Notes: a model not told the origin generated them from the letters alone. 64,000 nucleotides of DNA from Bacillota bacterium (GCA_013178305.1 JABLXB010000008.1:175776-239775), one strand, 5' to 3'; positions 48,996-59,366 are shown, counted from the first letter of the stretch. Made by a program: numbers and translations.

Positions 48996-49761
48996 GAGCG
49001 AATTCCTCCCCCAGGTATGCCTTGATGACCTCCGGGTCCGACTGGACCTCGGCGGGCGTCCCCTCCATGAGCTTCTGGCCGAAGTTGAGCACGACGATCC
49101 TCTTGCACAGGTTCATGATCACGTCCATGTGGTGCTCGATCAGGATCACGGTGAGGTCGTACTTGCCCTTCAGTGCCGATACCAGTCTCACGAGGCCCAG
49201 CGATTCCTCGGGGTTCATGCCTGCGGCCGGCTCGTCCAGCAGGAGAAGCCGCGGTTCGAGCGCCAGCGCCCTGGCTATCTCGAGTTTCCGTTGCAGGCCG
49301 TACGGCAGGCTCGACGCCCGCGCGTCCGCCCTGCCGGCAAGTCCAACCTCATCGAGGTACTTGAGCGCCAGTTCCCTGATCCCGTCTTCGGTTCGCGCGA
49401 CCCTGCGGGTCCTGAGCAGCGCCGGGCCCAGGCCGTAATCCGCGTGCCTGTATAGCGCCGTCCTCACGTTATCCAGCGCGCTGAGGTTCCCGAACAGGCG
49501 GATGTTCTGGAAGGTGCGGGCGATGCCCATACCCACGATGTCGGGCGGTGTGAGCGTGGATATCGTCCGGTCCTTGAACTTGATGACGCCGGCGCCGGGC
49601 CTGTAGAAGCCGGTTATCAGGTTGAACACGGTCGTCTTTCCCGCGCCGTTGGGTCCAATCAGGCCCAGCACCTCGCCTTCTTCGACGTGGAAGGTGAGGT
49701 CTTTTACCGCGACAACGCCGCCGAAGGACCTGGTTATGCTGCGGCACTCAGCGAATGCCAT
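48979..49761 (-). CDS. livG: Branched-chain amino acid ABC transporter ATP-binding protein LivG
   Basis: A 260-residue ATPase with Walker A GPNGAGKTT, signature LPYGLQRKLEIARALALEP (the LivG form without a Gln-rich variant), Walker B LLLLDEPAAGMNPEE and the C-terminal YLGEEFARA typical of LivG. It overlaps livM by 14 bases. Confidence 0.94.
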   Translation of the reverse strand: MAFAECRSITRSFGGVVAVKDLTFHVEEGEVLGLIGPNGAGKTTVFNLITGFYRPGAGVIKFKDRTISTLTPPDIVGMGIARTFQNIRLFGNLSALDNVRTALYRHADYGLGPALLRTRRVARTEDGIRELALKYLDEVGLAGRADARASSLPYGLQRKLEIARALALEPRLLLLDEPAAGMNPEESLGLVRLVSALKGKYDLTVILIEHHMDVIMNLCKRIVVLNFGQKLMEGTPAEVQSDPEVIKAYLGEEFARARHK

Positions 49762-50623
49762 GCGCCGCGCCCCCCTTCCCCCGGCCCGCTGCGGGCAGGA
49801 ACGTCGAGAATGTGATGTCGCGGAACCCCATCAACCCCTGGGGCCTGAACACCATTATCAGGACGAGCAGGAGCCCGTAGAGCACGAGCCTCCACATCTG
49901 CGCCGCCCGCAGCAGCTCCGGTAGCACGACGAACAGGAAGGCCGCCAGCGCGGGACCGGTGAGGCTGCCCGTCCCGCCGCACACGACGGCGGCGGTGAGC
50001 TGGGTGGACTGCACCATCGTGAACATCACGGGCTGGATGAACGACAGGTAGTGCGCGTAAAGCCCTCCCGCGAGGCCGGCGCAGCACCCCGAGAAGATGA
50101 GGGAGATCATCTTGGTCCTGAGCAGCCGGACGCCTATCATCTCGGCCGCCACGGGGTCCTCGCGCACGGCTACCGCGTTCCGCCCGTACACCGAGACGAC
50201 GAAGTTCCTCGCCACAAACAGCACGACCACCGTGAGCGCCGCGGCAACCGGCAAGGTCGTGTACTGGGTTATTCCCGGGAGACCCCTGGCGCCCTGGGTT
50301 ATCTTCAGGTTCTCGAGGATCACCCTGATGGCCTCACCGAGTCCGACCGTCGCTATTGCGAAGTAGTCGCCCCTCAGCTTCGTCCTGAGCGTGGGGTAAC
50401 CGACCACCGCGGCGGCGGCGCCGGACGCCGCCGTACCCGCGGCCAGCGCTACGTAGTAGGGAACCTTGTAGAAGTAGGTCAGGATTGCGGCCGTGTACGC
50501 GCCGATGGCCATGAAAGCCGCGTGCCCCAGAGAGAACAGCCCCGTAAATCCGGTGAACACCGACAGGCCGGTTGCGGCTATGATGTTTATGAGCGCCACG
50601 GTCAGGATTCCTCTGATGTACAT
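49748..50623 (-). CDS. livM: Branched-chain amino acid ABC transporter permease LivM
   Basis: A 291-residue permease with about eight helices. It contains GLFSLGHAAFMAIGAYTAAI, LRGDYFAIATVGLGEAIRVI and the cytoplasmic coupling loop GRNAVAVREDPVAAEMIGV, followed by GGTGSLTGPALAAF. It pairs with LivH in the membrane. Confidence 0.93.
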   Translation of the reverse strand: MYIRGILTVALINIIAATGLSVFTGFTGLFSLGHAAFMAIGAYTAAILTYFYKVPYYVALAAGTAASGAAAAVVGYPTLRTKLRGDYFAIATVGLGEAIRVILENLKITQGARGLPGITQYTTLPVAAALTVVVLFVARNFVVSVYGRNAVAVREDPVAAEMIGVRLLRTKMISLIFSGCCAGLAGGLYAHYLSFIQPVMFTMVQSTQLTAAVVCGGTGSLTGPALAAFLFVVLPELLRAAQMWRLVLYGLLLVLIMVFRPQGLMGFRDITFSTFLPAAGRGKGGAAHGIR

Positions 50624-50645
50624 GCGAGTTCCCCCGTCTACCCGT

Positions 50646-51515
50646 CTAGATCTTCTCTTCGACGTTCCTGCCGAGGAGCCCGGTGGGCAGCACCAGCAGG
50701 AATATCACCAGCATGGAGAAGCTGAATACGTCCCTGATCGTCGACGAGATGTAAGTTGACACAAACGTCTCCAGCAGGCCGAGCAGCACGCCGCCGATGA
50801 CCGCGCCCGGGAGGCTCCCGAGGCCGCCGATGACCGCGGCCACGTATGCCTTGTTGGTGATCCAGCCCATCGTCGGGTAGACCATGTACTTCATCCCGAG
50901 GAACACGCCGGAAAGCGCTGCGAGGCCGCCGGCGAGCAGGAACACGAGCCCGATCACCCTGTCAAGTTTCGCACCGAATATCGAGGCGACGGTCATGTCG
51001 TACGAGCAGGCGCGTATCGCGATTCCGCTCCTTGTGTGCTGGAGGAACAGGTGCAGCGCAAGAATTGCCACAGTCGAGAACACCAGGGCGAACAGGTCCA
51101 GGATCCCGATCGATGCTTCACCTATGACCACGTTCTCCATCTCGAACACGTGGGGATACGAGTAAAAGTGCGCGCCTATCGTCGCGTACACCAGGTTCTC
51201 CAGCAGGATCGACACGCCCATGGCGCTGATCATGAAGTAGAGCGGCTTGGCGTTGCGGATACGCAGCGGCCGGTACGCGAGGCCCTCGTTGGCCACCGCT
51301 ATCACGGCGCCCGATATGATCGACCCCACTATGGCCACGGGGAACGGCGCCTTGGCCAGGGTCAGGACGAAGTAGCCCGCGTATGCCCCCAGCATGATCA
51401 CGGTGCCGTGGGCGAAGTTCGAGAAGTTCAGGATCGAGAACACCAGCGAATACCCGACCGCCATCAGGGCGTATATGCCGCCGATGGCGAGCCCCGTGAC
51501 TACAGTCTGAAGCAT
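50646..51515 (-). CDS. livH: Branched-chain amino acid ABC transporter permease LivH
   Basis: A 289-residue permease with about eight helices: GLAIGGIYALMAVGYSLVFSILNFSNFAHGTVIMLGAY at the start (in pieces), the coupling loop RACSYDMTVASIFGAKLD and AAVIGGLGSLPGAVIGGVLLGL near the end. It is 22 bases from livM. Confidence 0.93.
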   Translation of the reverse strand: MLQTVVTGLAIGGIYALMAVGYSLVFSILNFSNFAHGTVIMLGAYAGYFVLTLAKAPFPVAIVGSIISGAVIAVANEGLAYRPLRIRNAKPLYFMISAMGVSILLENLVYATIGAHFYSYPHVFEMENVVIGEASIGILDLFALVFSTVAILALHLFLQHTRSGIAIRACSYDMTVASIFGAKLDRVIGLVFLLAGGLAALSGVFLGMKYMVYPTMGWITNKAYVAAVIGGLGSLPGAVIGGVLLGLLETFVSTYISSTIRDVFSFSMLVIFLLVLPTGLLGRNVEEKI

Positions 51516-51627
51516 AGGGATTCCCCTTTTCGAGGCGTAGCGGCCTTGGCGGGCCGCCCCCGGCGGCGGGCGGGCAAGGGTCCACCCGCCGCACCACCGG
51601 GGGTTCAGGCCACGCCGTTGCGATTCG
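51516..51627 (-). other. Spacer between livK and livH
   Basis: On the minus strand the sequence after the binding-protein gene is GC-rich, with a GGCGGGTGGACCC...GCCCGCCGCC self-complementary stretch (about 51545-51590). Such a hairpin often stabilises the binding-protein message; no T-tract is seen. Confidence 0.35.
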
Positions 51628-52824
51628 TTACTTGGTCACGTACTTCTCCGCAAACACGAACTTGCCATCCTTGATCTGCTGGATGATGGCGGGTTTGTTG
51701 AGCGGGTTGTGGGTCTTCGGGTCGATCGTGAGCTTGCCGGTCAGGACCTGGAGGTCCGCCGTGCCCTCGAGCGCCTTCGCTATCGCGGGCCCTTCAGTGC
51801 CGGCTTTCTTGATGGCCTCAACCAGAGCGATCAGGCAGTCGACCGCCATGACCGGGTTGGGGAGGACGGGTTCGGCGTTGTATTTCTCCTTGTACTCCTT
51901 GATGAACCCCTGGATGTCCGGGTCGTCCATGGAGGCAAGGTTCACGAAGTACTGTCCTTCCACGGCCTTTCCGCCGAGCGTGACGATGTCGGGGCTACCC
52001 CAGTTGTCGCCGCCCAGGAACGTTCCCTTGAACCCGAGGTCGCGGGCCTGTTTCATGGCGAGCGCCGCTTCCTTCTGGGCGGTCGGTATGAATATGACGT
52101 CGGGGTTCTCCTTCTTGATCTTTCCGAGCATGGCACGGTAATCGAGCTCGCCTGAACGGAACGCTTCCTTCGCGACTACCTTGCCGCCCATCTTCTCGAA
52201 CGCCTCGGTGAAGTACTGGCCGAGCCACGACGAGTAGTCGGACCCCACGTCGTACAGGATGGCGGCTTTCTTGGCGTTGAGCTTCGTGGATGCGAACTGC
52301 GCGGCCACCGTGCCCTGGAACGGGTCGATGAAGCAAACCCTGAAGGTGAACGGCTTGAGCTGCCCGTCCTTCACGGTCACGGCGGGATTCGTCGCGGTGG
52401 TCGCGATCACGGGCACCTTCGCCGGTTCGGTGACGGATGTCATGGCGATGGTCACACCACTCTGCGCGGCGCCGATTATCGCGACGACCTTGTCCTGCTC
52501 GATCATCCTCTTGACGACGTTGACGGCCTCGACGGAATCCGCCCTCGTGTCGTATGCTACGAGCTGGATCTGCTTTCCGTTTACGCCGCCCTGCTTGTTG
52601 ATTTTCTCAACCCACATCTTGAGCGCGTTGCTCTCGGACTGACCCCAGATCGAGGCGTCTCCGGTGAGCGCCACCGCGTGCCCGATCTTGATTACCTCGG
52701 GTTTCGGAGCCTCTTTGGGGGCTTCCTTTGGAGCCTCCTTGGGAGGCTGCGCCTGCTGGCCGCAGCCCGACAGCGCGCCCGCGAGCATGACGGCCACGAT
52801 CATGAAAGCGAACAGTCTCTTCAC
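51628..52824 (-). CDS. livK: Branched-chain amino acid ABC transporter substrate-binding lipoprotein LivK/LivJ
   Basis: A 398-residue lipoprotein. The signal peptide ends in the lipobox LSGC (Cys21). A linker with three PKEA repeats follows, then the Peripla_BP_6 domain (IKIGHAVALTGDASIWGQSESNALKMWVEKIN in pieces, AAQSGVTIAMTSVTEPAKVPVI, YDVGSDYSSWLGQYF). GTG 52824 has GAGGAGGGG upstream. It is first and presumably the most expressed gene of the operon. Confidence 0.93.
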   Translation of the reverse strand: MKRLFAFMIVAVMLAGALSGCGQQAQPPKEAPKEAPKEAPKPEVIKIGHAVALTGDASIWGQSESNALKMWVEKINKQGGVNGKQIQLVAYDTRADSVEAVNVVKRMIEQDKVVAIIGAAQSGVTIAMTSVTEPAKVPVIATTATNPAVTVKDGQLKPFTFRVCFIDPFQGTVAAQFASTKLNAKKAAILYDVGSDYSSWLGQYFTEAFEKMGGKVVAKEAFRSGELDYRAMLGKIKKENPDVIFIPTAQKEAALAMKQARDLGFKGTFLGGDNWGSPDIVTLGGKAVEGQYFVNLASMDDPDIQGFIKEYKEKYNAEPVLPNPVMAVDCLIALVEAIKKAGTEGPAIAKALEGTADLQVLTGKLTIDPKTHNPLNKPAIIQQIKDGKFVFAEKYVTK

Positions 52825-52965
52825 GAAACACCCCTCCTCATTCTATCTATCCGCGGAACGAACGGTGGGCGCCGCCCTTCGCGGCGTCCCCGGCGCAGGC
52901 CCCGCGCCGGACCCTGGTGTTGAACCGGCCTCGAACCACCCCCCGCCAGGACCCTGCTGTCGAGT
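52825..52965 (-). other. Leader region between ddh and livK
   Basis: GC-rich with the hairpin-like GACGCCGC/GCGGCGCC near 52870-52890. No riboswitch or clear promoter could be recognised. Confidence 0.3.
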
Positions 52966-53871
52966 TCAAACGAGACTCATGATGGCTTCGTCTACATCCA
53001 TGTTCAACATCGCCGACGGTGGAACCTCTATCAGGGTATACGCCCCCGGCCGGAGCTTTGTGGCAGCCCTGGCCGCCGAAACCATCACCTGCGCAGTGAG
53101 AGCCGGGTTGGAGCACCTCAGCTCGTAGCGGATGAGCTGATTGTGAGTCATCCCTGCGACGCCCTTCCTCTCGATCACCGTGCCGTGACCCTGGTCCTCG
53201 AGGGAACTGACGTCGCTGACCACCTCAACGGTGGTCTCGTCCTTGATGAAGTATGGGTCGCGCCTGATCCTCGTCGCGACCGCTTCGGCCTGTGCACCCT
53301 GCTCGAGTTCGACGTACACGTGCCGGCGGTGCCTGCCGTTTCCCGCGGGGATCGTCAGGGACAGCGCGTTCCTGACGCCCGGTATCGCCTTCACGGCGAC
53401 CGTGTGACCCATGCTCATGCCGGGACCAAAGTTTGTGCAGGTTATACCGCGCGGCGTCATGGCGAGCATTGTGGCGCGGATGACGGAATCGGTCCCCGGG
53501 TCCCAGCCCGCCGCCACTATGGCCTTCGCCCCTGTCCTCAGGCAGATTTCGTGGAATCTCCTCTTCATGCCGAGGAGCTCCGCGCCGTGAACGTCGAAGC
53601 TGTCCACGGTGCTGATGCCCCGCTCGAGGATCGACGGCGCCTGCTCCGGCACCAGGCGGCTGGGCCCGCACATTATCGCGACATCGACGTCGCCGAGGAG
53701 CCCTATGTCGTCAACTACGGGTATGCCGCCGGGAAGGCCCGGCGCCCCCCTCGACGGATCCCTCCTGACGACCCCCGCCAGGGCCATGTCTATCGAGCAC
53801 TCCACCGCCTCCACCGCACCGCGCCCGACGTTCCCGTACCCCACGACTGCCACACGTATCCTGCCGGCCAT
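52966..53871 (-). CDS. ddh: meso-Diaminopimelate D-dehydrogenase
   Basis: Reductively aminates tetrahydrodipicolinate to meso-DAP, a one-step route to lysine and the wall. The 301-residue protein has the N-terminal Rossmann motif VAVVGYGNVGRGAVEAVE, the CGPSR segment, NSFD-like VDSFDVHG, AAGWDPGTDSVIRA and GPGMSMGHTVAVKAIPGV, all typical of Ddh. ATG 53871 follows GGGGAGG with a long (11-base) spacing; the frame is open upstream without family similarity. Confidence 0.9.
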   Translation of the reverse strand: MAGRIRVAVVGYGNVGRGAVEAVECSIDMALAGVVRRDPSRGAPGLPGGIPVVDDIGLLGDVDVAIMCGPSRLVPEQAPSILERGISTVDSFDVHGAELLGMKRRFHEICLRTGAKAIVAAGWDPGTDSVIRATMLAMTPRGITCTNFGPGMSMGHTVAVKAIPGVRNALSLTIPAGNGRHRRHVYVELEQGAQAEAVATRIRRDPYFIKDETTVEVVSDVSSLEDQGHGTVIERKGVAGMTHNQLIRYELRCSNPALTAQVMVSAARAATKLRPGAYTLIEVPPSAMLNMDVDEAIMSLV

Positions 53872-54114
53872 GCGAAACGAAGCCTCCCCTGGAGGAATCT
53901 GTCCGTTCGCAGGATCTAGCAAGAAAGGTGCCAGCCCCGGGGCCGTCGCCGGAGACGCTGCCGCGACAGAAAACCCTGGGACAGCGCGTGCCGGGGGCGG
54001 CGAACCGCCGGGCGGGCGGGTGCCACGACCGCGGAACGTCCGCATTTTCGGACAGGACGTCCGCCTTTTCGCACGCGCCGGCCCGCCTGAAGCGGCTTGC
54101 GGACCTGCGCGACG
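53872..54114 (-). other. Intergenic region between the sigma-54 activator and ddh
   Basis: 243 bases, GC-rich, no recognised signal. An open frame continues through it from ddh, but has the look of uncoded read-through. Confidence 0.35.
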
Positions 54115-56043
54115 TCAACCGCCGGCGCCGTCGCCCTGCGGCGGTGACTCCCCGTTTCCCCTATCGTGCAGCAGCCCGTATTTCCTGAGTTTCCCGTAGA
54201 ACGAGGTGCGACCGATATCGAGGATCCTGATCGCCTCTCCCGCGTCGCCGTTGCTGGCGCGTATGGCCTCAATTATGGCGCGTTTCTCGGCCTGGCCTCG
54301 CGCTTCCCTGAGGGAGCCCGATCCGGACTCGAGGGGTGGGGTTGTGGTTTCGGCGCCGGTGTGGTAGTTCTTCAAATAATCTGGGAGGCTGGCGACAGTA
54401 ATGACGTCATCCTCGACCATATTGCACGCGCTTTCCAGTACGTTCTCGATTTCTCTGACGTTGCCTGGCCAATCGTACGAGTAGAACACCTGGTACACGT
54501 CGTCGGCGACGCGGACGTTCTCCTTCCTGACCCTCGCCGCCACAACCGGCAGCAGGGAGTGGATCAGGACGGGGATGTCCTCCTTGTGTTGCCTGAGCGG
54601 GGGGATCGTTATCTGGATCACGTTAAGCCTCCAGTACAGGTCGTTCCTGAACGACCCGGACGCCACCGCCGACCTGATGTCCCTGTTCGTCGCGGCAATC
54701 ACGCGCGCGTCGATAACGCGCGGCAGGGTGCCGCCCACCCTGTACACCGCCCGCTCCTCCAGGACGTGCAGCAGCTTGGCCTGCACCCCGGGGTCGAGGT
54801 CCGCTATCTCGTCGAGGAATATGGTTCCACCGTTAGCCATCTCGAACTTGCCTGGGCTGCCGCCCCTCCGGGCCCCGGTGAACGCCCCATCCTCGTAGCC
54901 GAACAACTCGCTTTCCACCAGCGACGACGGGATCGCGGCGCAGTTGACGTGGACGAAAGGCCCCTCTCTCCTCGGGCTGCAATCGTGGATGGCCCTGGCG
55001 AACAGGCCCTTTCCCGTGCCGCTCTCGCCGAGGAGAAGCACGGTCGATGAGGACGCCGCGGCCTTCTGCGCGACGTTTACGCAGGTCGAAATCGCCCTGC
55101 TGGACCCCGCGATCTTGCCGAACAGGCCCCTCGTCGCCCAGTAACCGAGGTTGCTCTCCAGCAAGTGGAGGGAAAAGAGGGCGTCGTCCCGCTCTTTCGA
55201 TACAGACCTGAGTTCGCTGAGGTCTTCGACGACGAGCGCCACCCCCGCGATCCCGCCGTCGTCCCTTATGGGCTTGACCGAGCAACGCAGGGGTATCCCG
55301 TTGATCTCGTACTCGACGCCGGTGATCGCCTCCTTCTTGCCCTGCAGCACCATCACCACGTGCTGAATGCCGATCGAGTCGGGGTGTATGTCAAGGATGT
55401 GCCTGCCCACCGCCTCCACCCTCGGCGCGGAGGGACCCTTGCCGACGAACGGCTTGCCGAGCAATATGGACTTCGCGTCCTCCTTGCGAGCGGTATATCC
55501 CCTTGCCTGGTAGAACTTGACTTCGGTTGTGGCGGGGTCGACGATCACGAGGTGGCCCGCTGACGTCTGGTACTGGTAGTTGTGCGAGATGCCGTTCACC
55601 GAGCAACCCAGCACTTTCCTCGCCTTGTTTATTGAGGCCGTGAGCGCCAGGTTGGCGGCGGCGCTGAATTCCACGAGCAGGCCCTCGGTTTCGCCCCGCA
55701 GCGGGGAGGCCTTCCAGACGGCGGAGCCCGGTATGGAGCCAAGGTGGCCGATTGCCACGACCGCGTCGCCCGGCCTTATCCCGCGCGGGTCCACACCGAA
55801 GAGGCGCAGGTCTTCCGGCTTCACCCCACCGTCGTCACCGCCGAGGACGTTCGTCGAGAACATCACGATGTCGCCCGGCTCGGCGACCCCCGGCGGGTGC
55901 CCCGGCCCGAACTTCGGGTCGAGGTGGAATATCTCCCTCGCGCGCTGGTTGTAGAGCCTTATGATCCCGTCCCTGCCGGCGATTATGAGCCCTTCGCTGA
56001 TTACCGAATCGAGAGCTTTGATTGCGTAGTCCTGTGCTTGCAT
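54115..56043 (-). CDS. Sigma-54-dependent transcriptional activator with PAS domains
   Basis: A 642-residue enhancer-binding protein. An N-terminal PAS-like region ([24 protein letters not shown]), a middle segment with a probable second PAS (about residues 195-275), then the AAA+ domain: Walker A GESGTGKG, the sigma-54 contact [10 protein letters not shown], Walker [13 protein letters not shown] and R-finger region. The C-terminus has a Fis-type helix-turn-helix ([17 protein letters not shown]). ATG 56043 has GGAGGG upstream. It is divergent from hyuA, its likely target. No clear -24/-12 promoter was seen nearby. Confidence 0.9.
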   Translation of the reverse strand: MQAQDYAIKALDSVISEGLIIAGRDGIIRLYNQRAREIFHLDPKFGPGHPPGVAEPGDIVMFSTNVLGGDDGGVKPEDLRLFGVDPRGIRPGDAVVAIGHLGSIPGSAVWKASPLRGETEGLLVEFSAAANLALTASINKARKVLGCSVNGISHNYQYQTSAGHLVIVDPATTEVKFYQARGYTARKEDAKSILLGKPFVGKGPSAPRVEAVGRHILDIHPDSIGIQHVVMVLQGKKEAITGVEYEINGIPLRCSVKPIRDDGGIAGVALVVEDLSELRSVSKERDDALFSLHLLESNLGYWATRGLFGKIAGSSRAISTCVNVAQKAAASSSTVLLLGESGTGKGLFARAIHDCSPRREGPFVHVNCAAIPSSLVESELFGYEDGAFTGARRGGSPGKFEMANGGTIFLDEIADLDPGVQAKLLHVLEERAVYRVGGTLPRVIDARVIAATNRDIRSAVASGSFRNDLYWRLNVIQITIPPLRQHKEDIPVLIHSLLPVVAARVRKENVRVADDVYQVFYSYDWPGNVREIENVLESACNMVEDDVITVASLPDYLKNYHTGAETTTPPLESGSGSLREARGQAEKRAIIEAIRASNGDAGEAIRILDIGRTSFYGKLRKYGLLHDRGNGESPPQGDGAGG

Positions 56044-56128
56044 GGGGTCGCCCTCCGGTGCCATCATTCGCACACGGTGGGAGGAGTACCTTCATCAATG
56101 TCATAGAGTTCCCGGCGTGAGGGAACGG

Positions 56129-57943
56129 ATGGTTACGGGGGTAGAACGAGTGATTGCCGGGATAGACGTCGGAGGCACGTACACGGACGCCGTACTCCTC
56201 GCCCCGACGATCGGTGGGGCGGCCCGGGTGCTCGCGTGCGCGAAGCGGCCCACACGCAGGGATGACCTTTCAACGGGGATCGTTTCGGCGTTCGACTCGC
56301 TATTCGAGGGGAGCGGCCTCCGGCGTGAGCAAGTGGGGCGGGTTACCGTCAGCACGACACTTGCCACGAACGCCGTCGTGTCAGGGAACCTGGCTCCCGT
56401 GGCGGCGCTCGTCATCCCGGGCCCCGGGGTGTCACCCCGCGACCTCCGGTCGATGGTGGGGGCGGACGGCGCGGGACTCGATATCGTCGAGATCGGGGGT
56501 TACGTGGACCACCGTGGGCGGGAGGTCGAGCCGCTCGACCCCGGCGAGGTCCGGCGCGCCGTCGAGGACCTCCGGTCGCGGGGCTTCGCCAGGTTCGCCG
56601 TGGCGGGGAAGTTCTCCACGAGAAACGCATGCCAGGAGCAGGCGGTCGCGGAGGCGATTTCCTGCGCCGGCTCGACCCGGGATGGGCCCCGTAACGTCAC
56701 CATGGGGCATACGCTGTCGGGTTCTCTAAATCTCCCGAGGAGGGTATCGACCGCCGCTTTGAACAGCGCGGTGATCGAGCTGTACGATGAGTTCGTCGCC
56801 GCGCTCACGTCGGCGTTCAGGGAGCGGGGCGTGGTCTGCCCGGTGTACATCCTGAAGGCGGACGGTGGCACCATGGAAGCGGCGACATCCGGCGCTTCCG
56901 CCGTGAAGACGATCCTGTCGGGCCCGGCAGCCAGCATAATAGGTTCGATGGCGCTCTCCCCCGAGGCGTGGAAAGGACCGGGCGTGACTGTGGACATAGG
57001 CGGCACGACTACCGACGTGTCGTTCTTCGTGAATGGGTCGCCCCTGTTCGAGCCCAGGGGGGCCGAGATCGGCGGGCGGAAGACGCTGGTCCGCGCGTTG
57101 TACTCCAGGTCTATCGGGATCGGAGGCGACAGCCCGGTGCGCGCGGCGTCCGGCCGCCCGCGGGTTGGGGTGAAGGGGCACACGCCCGCAGCCGCTTTCG
57201 GGGGTGAAGGGCCCTCGTTGACCGACGCGCTGGTTGTGTGCGGCATGACGCACGCCGGCGATGGGCCCCGCGCAGCCGCGGCTCTGGCCCGCGAGGCGCG
57301 TCGCGCGGGCGTGGAACCGGAGGAGTGGGCCAGGCAGGCCGTGGATAACGCGGTCGCAACCGTGTCCGGCTTCATCCGCACGCTTCTTGAGGATCTCAAC
57401 TGCGCTCCCGCCTACACGGTGCGCGAGGTAATTACCGGTCGCGCGATTGAACCTGCGTGCATCGTCGGGATCGGGGCGCCCGCCCCGGCGCTCGTGCCGC
57501 TCATCGGCCGCGAACTGGGTGTTCGCGCGGTTGTCCCCGAATTGGCCCCGGTCGGCAACGCGGTCGGCGCCGCGCTCGCCGTTCCGACCCGCGAGGCGAC
57601 GCTGAGGATCGACACCGCCGAGGGGACGGTGACCGTCGCCGAAGACGGCGTGAGGGAACGGCTGAGGACCACGTACCTGGGAGAGGCGGAGGCGGCCGCC
57701 ATGGCCAGGGAATACGCCCTGCGCCGCGCCGGCGTAAGGCCGGCCTCGAGTGAAGGTGGGGACGTGGACGGTCGAGCCGACGACGGTCGGGCCGGGGGAT
57801 CCCCTGCGGAGGCCGAGGTCGTGGAGATGCAGTGGTTCAACGTCGTCAGGGATTTCCACACCGTCGGGAGGATCTTCGACGTGAAGGCGCAGGTCAGGCC
57901 GTCGGCCCTCAGGCTGGACGCCGGCGCGGAAAGGGGTGGGTAA
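56129..57943 (+). CDS. Hydantoinase/oxoprolinase family protein, HyuA-type subunit
   Basis: A 604-residue ATP-dependent amidohydrolase or carboxylase-type subunit. The N-terminus is VIAGIDVGGTYTDAVLLAP, the actin-like phosphate motif. GPAASIIGSMALS and VDIGGTTTDVSFFVNG follow, typical of HyuA, and GIGGDSPVRA later. HyuA normally works with HyuB, which is absent here. Some family members open lactams or hydantoins; others act as carboxylase subunits. ATG 56129 follows GAGGGA; GTG 56117 is possible. It is divergent from the sigma-54 activator and adjacent to an amidohydrolase. Confidence 0.85.
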   Translation: MVTGVERVIAGIDVGGTYTDAVLLAPTIGGAARVLACAKRPTRRDDLSTGIVSAFDSLFEGSGLRREQVGRVTVSTTLATNAVVSGNLAPVAALVIPGPGVSPRDLRSMVGADGAGLDIVEIGGYVDHRGREVEPLDPGEVRRAVEDLRSRGFARFAVAGKFSTRNACQEQAVAEAISCAGSTRDGPRNVTMGHTLSGSLNLPRRVSTAALNSAVIELYDEFVAALTSAFRERGVVCPVYILKADGGTMEAATSGASAVKTILSGPAASIIGSMALSPEAWKGPGVTVDIGGTTTDVSFFVNGSPLFEPRGAEIGGRKTLVRALYSRSIGIGGDSPVRAASGRPRVGVKGHTPAAAFGGEGPSLTDALVVCGMTHAGDGPRAAAALAREARRAGVEPEEWARQAVDNAVATVSGFIRTLLEDLNCAPAYTVREVITGRAIEPACIVGIGAPAPALVPLIGRELGVRAVVPELAPVGNAVGAALAVPTREATLRIDTAEGTVTVAEDGVRERLRTTYLGEAEAAAMAREYALRRAGVRPASSEGGDVDGRADDGRAGGSPAEAEVVEMQWFNVVRDFHTVGRIFDVKAQVRPSALRLDAGAERGG

Positions 57944-57944
57944 C

Positions 57945-59366
57945 GTGCGTGAGGTACGACGAGGCCGCAGCACGCCGGCCGGCCACTCCCGGATCGGCCT
58001 GGTGTTCTTTCCCGCATTCGACTGGGCGATATCCCCCACTCACCCCGAACGGGAGGAGAGGCTGCTCTACACCCGCGATCAGATATTCGAGGAAGGCCTC
58101 CTCGACCTTCCGGAGTTCGCCGAGTACAGGCCGGGTGTGGCCACTGAGAAGGACGTGCTCCGGGCGCACGTATGCATCCCCGACGTGAGCAGCGTCTGCG
58201 GGAGACCGCACCTCATATCCGCGGGCGGCGCGATGGCTGCGGCCGACGCCTTCATGCGGCGAGAGGTGGACAGGGCCGCCGCGCTCGTGAGGCCGCCCGG
58301 GCACCACGCGATGAGGATAGTGCATGGTGCGCGGGGATTCTGCAACATCAACAACGAGGCGATCATGGTCGAACACATCAGGCAGTCGTACGGCGAGGAC
58401 CTGAAGATCGCGTTCGTAGACACGGACGCCCACCACGCTGACGGGACGCAGGACATCTACTACAACGACCCCGACGTGCTCCACATATCGATCCACCAGG
58501 ACGGGCGGACGCTGTACCCCGGCAGCGGGTTCACCGACGAACTCGGCGGGCCCGGGGCGTACGCGATGACGCTGAACGTCCCCCTGCCGCCCAGGACGGG
58601 AGACGAGGGGCTGATGACCGCCGTCGAGCAGCTCGTGCTGCCTGTACTCGAGGATTTCGAGCCGGACATCGTCATCAACGCGGCGGGCCAGGACAACCAC
58701 TACACCGACCCGATCACCGACATGCGGGTCACCGCCCGGGGATACGCGCGGCTCAATTCGGTGCTGTCGCCCGACATACTGGTACTGCAGGGCGGCTATT
58801 CGATTGAGGGGGCGCTGCCGTACGTCAACCTCGGGATCCTGCTGGCCATGGCGGGGATGGATTACAGCGGAGTGCGCGAGCCGGACTACGACCCGGGCGC
58901 CGTTCGCCAGGCGCCCTGGATCTCACCGTACGTGGAGCGGACCTGCAAGGGGCTGCTTGACGTGTGGAGGAAGAGGCATGAGGTAGACCTGGGGAAGATA
59001 TTCGGCCGCGGCGACTTCTACAGCAGGAGGCGGCGGCTCTACTACGATACCGGCGGCATCGCGGAATACCAGGACGAGATGATACGGCTTTGCGGGGTGT
59101 GCAGCGGGTACCGCGTCATCAAGACAACCGCCGAGAACTCATTTGGAGGCGTGACCAGCGCCTGCGCCGTCGTTATCCCAAGGAAGGCGTGCTCCGCCTG
59201 CCGGCACGACGGGCGCCGGGAGTTCGAGCGTTCGCGAAAGGGCTCCGGTCACGACCACGTTTACCTCCAGGACCTGTCGACGGGATCGTTCGAGCACGAG
59301 GCTCTGTCGATTCGCAGTAGGCCGACATGGACAGGTAAAGGTACGCCGAATACAGCTCGTTCTTGA
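57945..59366 (+). CDS. Histone deacetylase/acetylpolyamine amidohydrolase family protein with abnormal 3' end
   Basis: A zinc-dependent amidohydrolase. Family residues are RPPGHHAMR (catalytic His pair), DTDAHHADGTQDIYYND (zinc Asp and His), NAAGQDNHYTDPI and LQGGYSIEG (Tyr). The family core ends at about residue 340. A C-terminal extension continues with CSACRHDGRREFERS and then about 28 residues read antisense through a ferritin gene remnant. The natural stop therefore seems lost. GTG 57945 follows AAAGGGG, two bases after the hyuA stop, so the two genes are probably co-transcribed. Confidence 0.82.
   Translation: MREVRRGRSTPAGHSRIGLVFFPAFDWAISPTHPEREERLLYTRDQIFEEGLLDLPEFAEYRPGVATEKDVLRAHVCIPDVSSVCGRPHLISAGGAMAAADAFMRREVDRAAALVRPPGHHAMRIVHGARGFCNINNEAIMVEHIRQSYGEDLKIAFVDTDAHHADGTQDIYYNDPDVLHISIHQDGRTLYPGSGFTDELGGPGAYAMTLNVPLPPRTGDEGLMTAVEQLVLPVLEDFEPDIVINAAGQDNHYTDPITDMRVTARGYARLNSVLSPDILVLQGGYSIEGALPYVNLGILLAMAGMDYSGVREPDYDPGAVRQAPWISPYVERTCKGLLDVWRKRHEVDLGKIFGRGDFYSRRRRLYYDTGGIAEYQDEMIRLCGVCSGYRVIKTTAENSFGGVTSACAVVIPRKACSACRHDGRREFERSRKGSGHDHVYLQDLSTGSFEHEALSIRSRPTWTGKGTPNTARS

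Noticed and set aside
52860..52900. GC-rich hairpin between ddh and livK as a terminator
   Set aside because: No T-tract on either strand.
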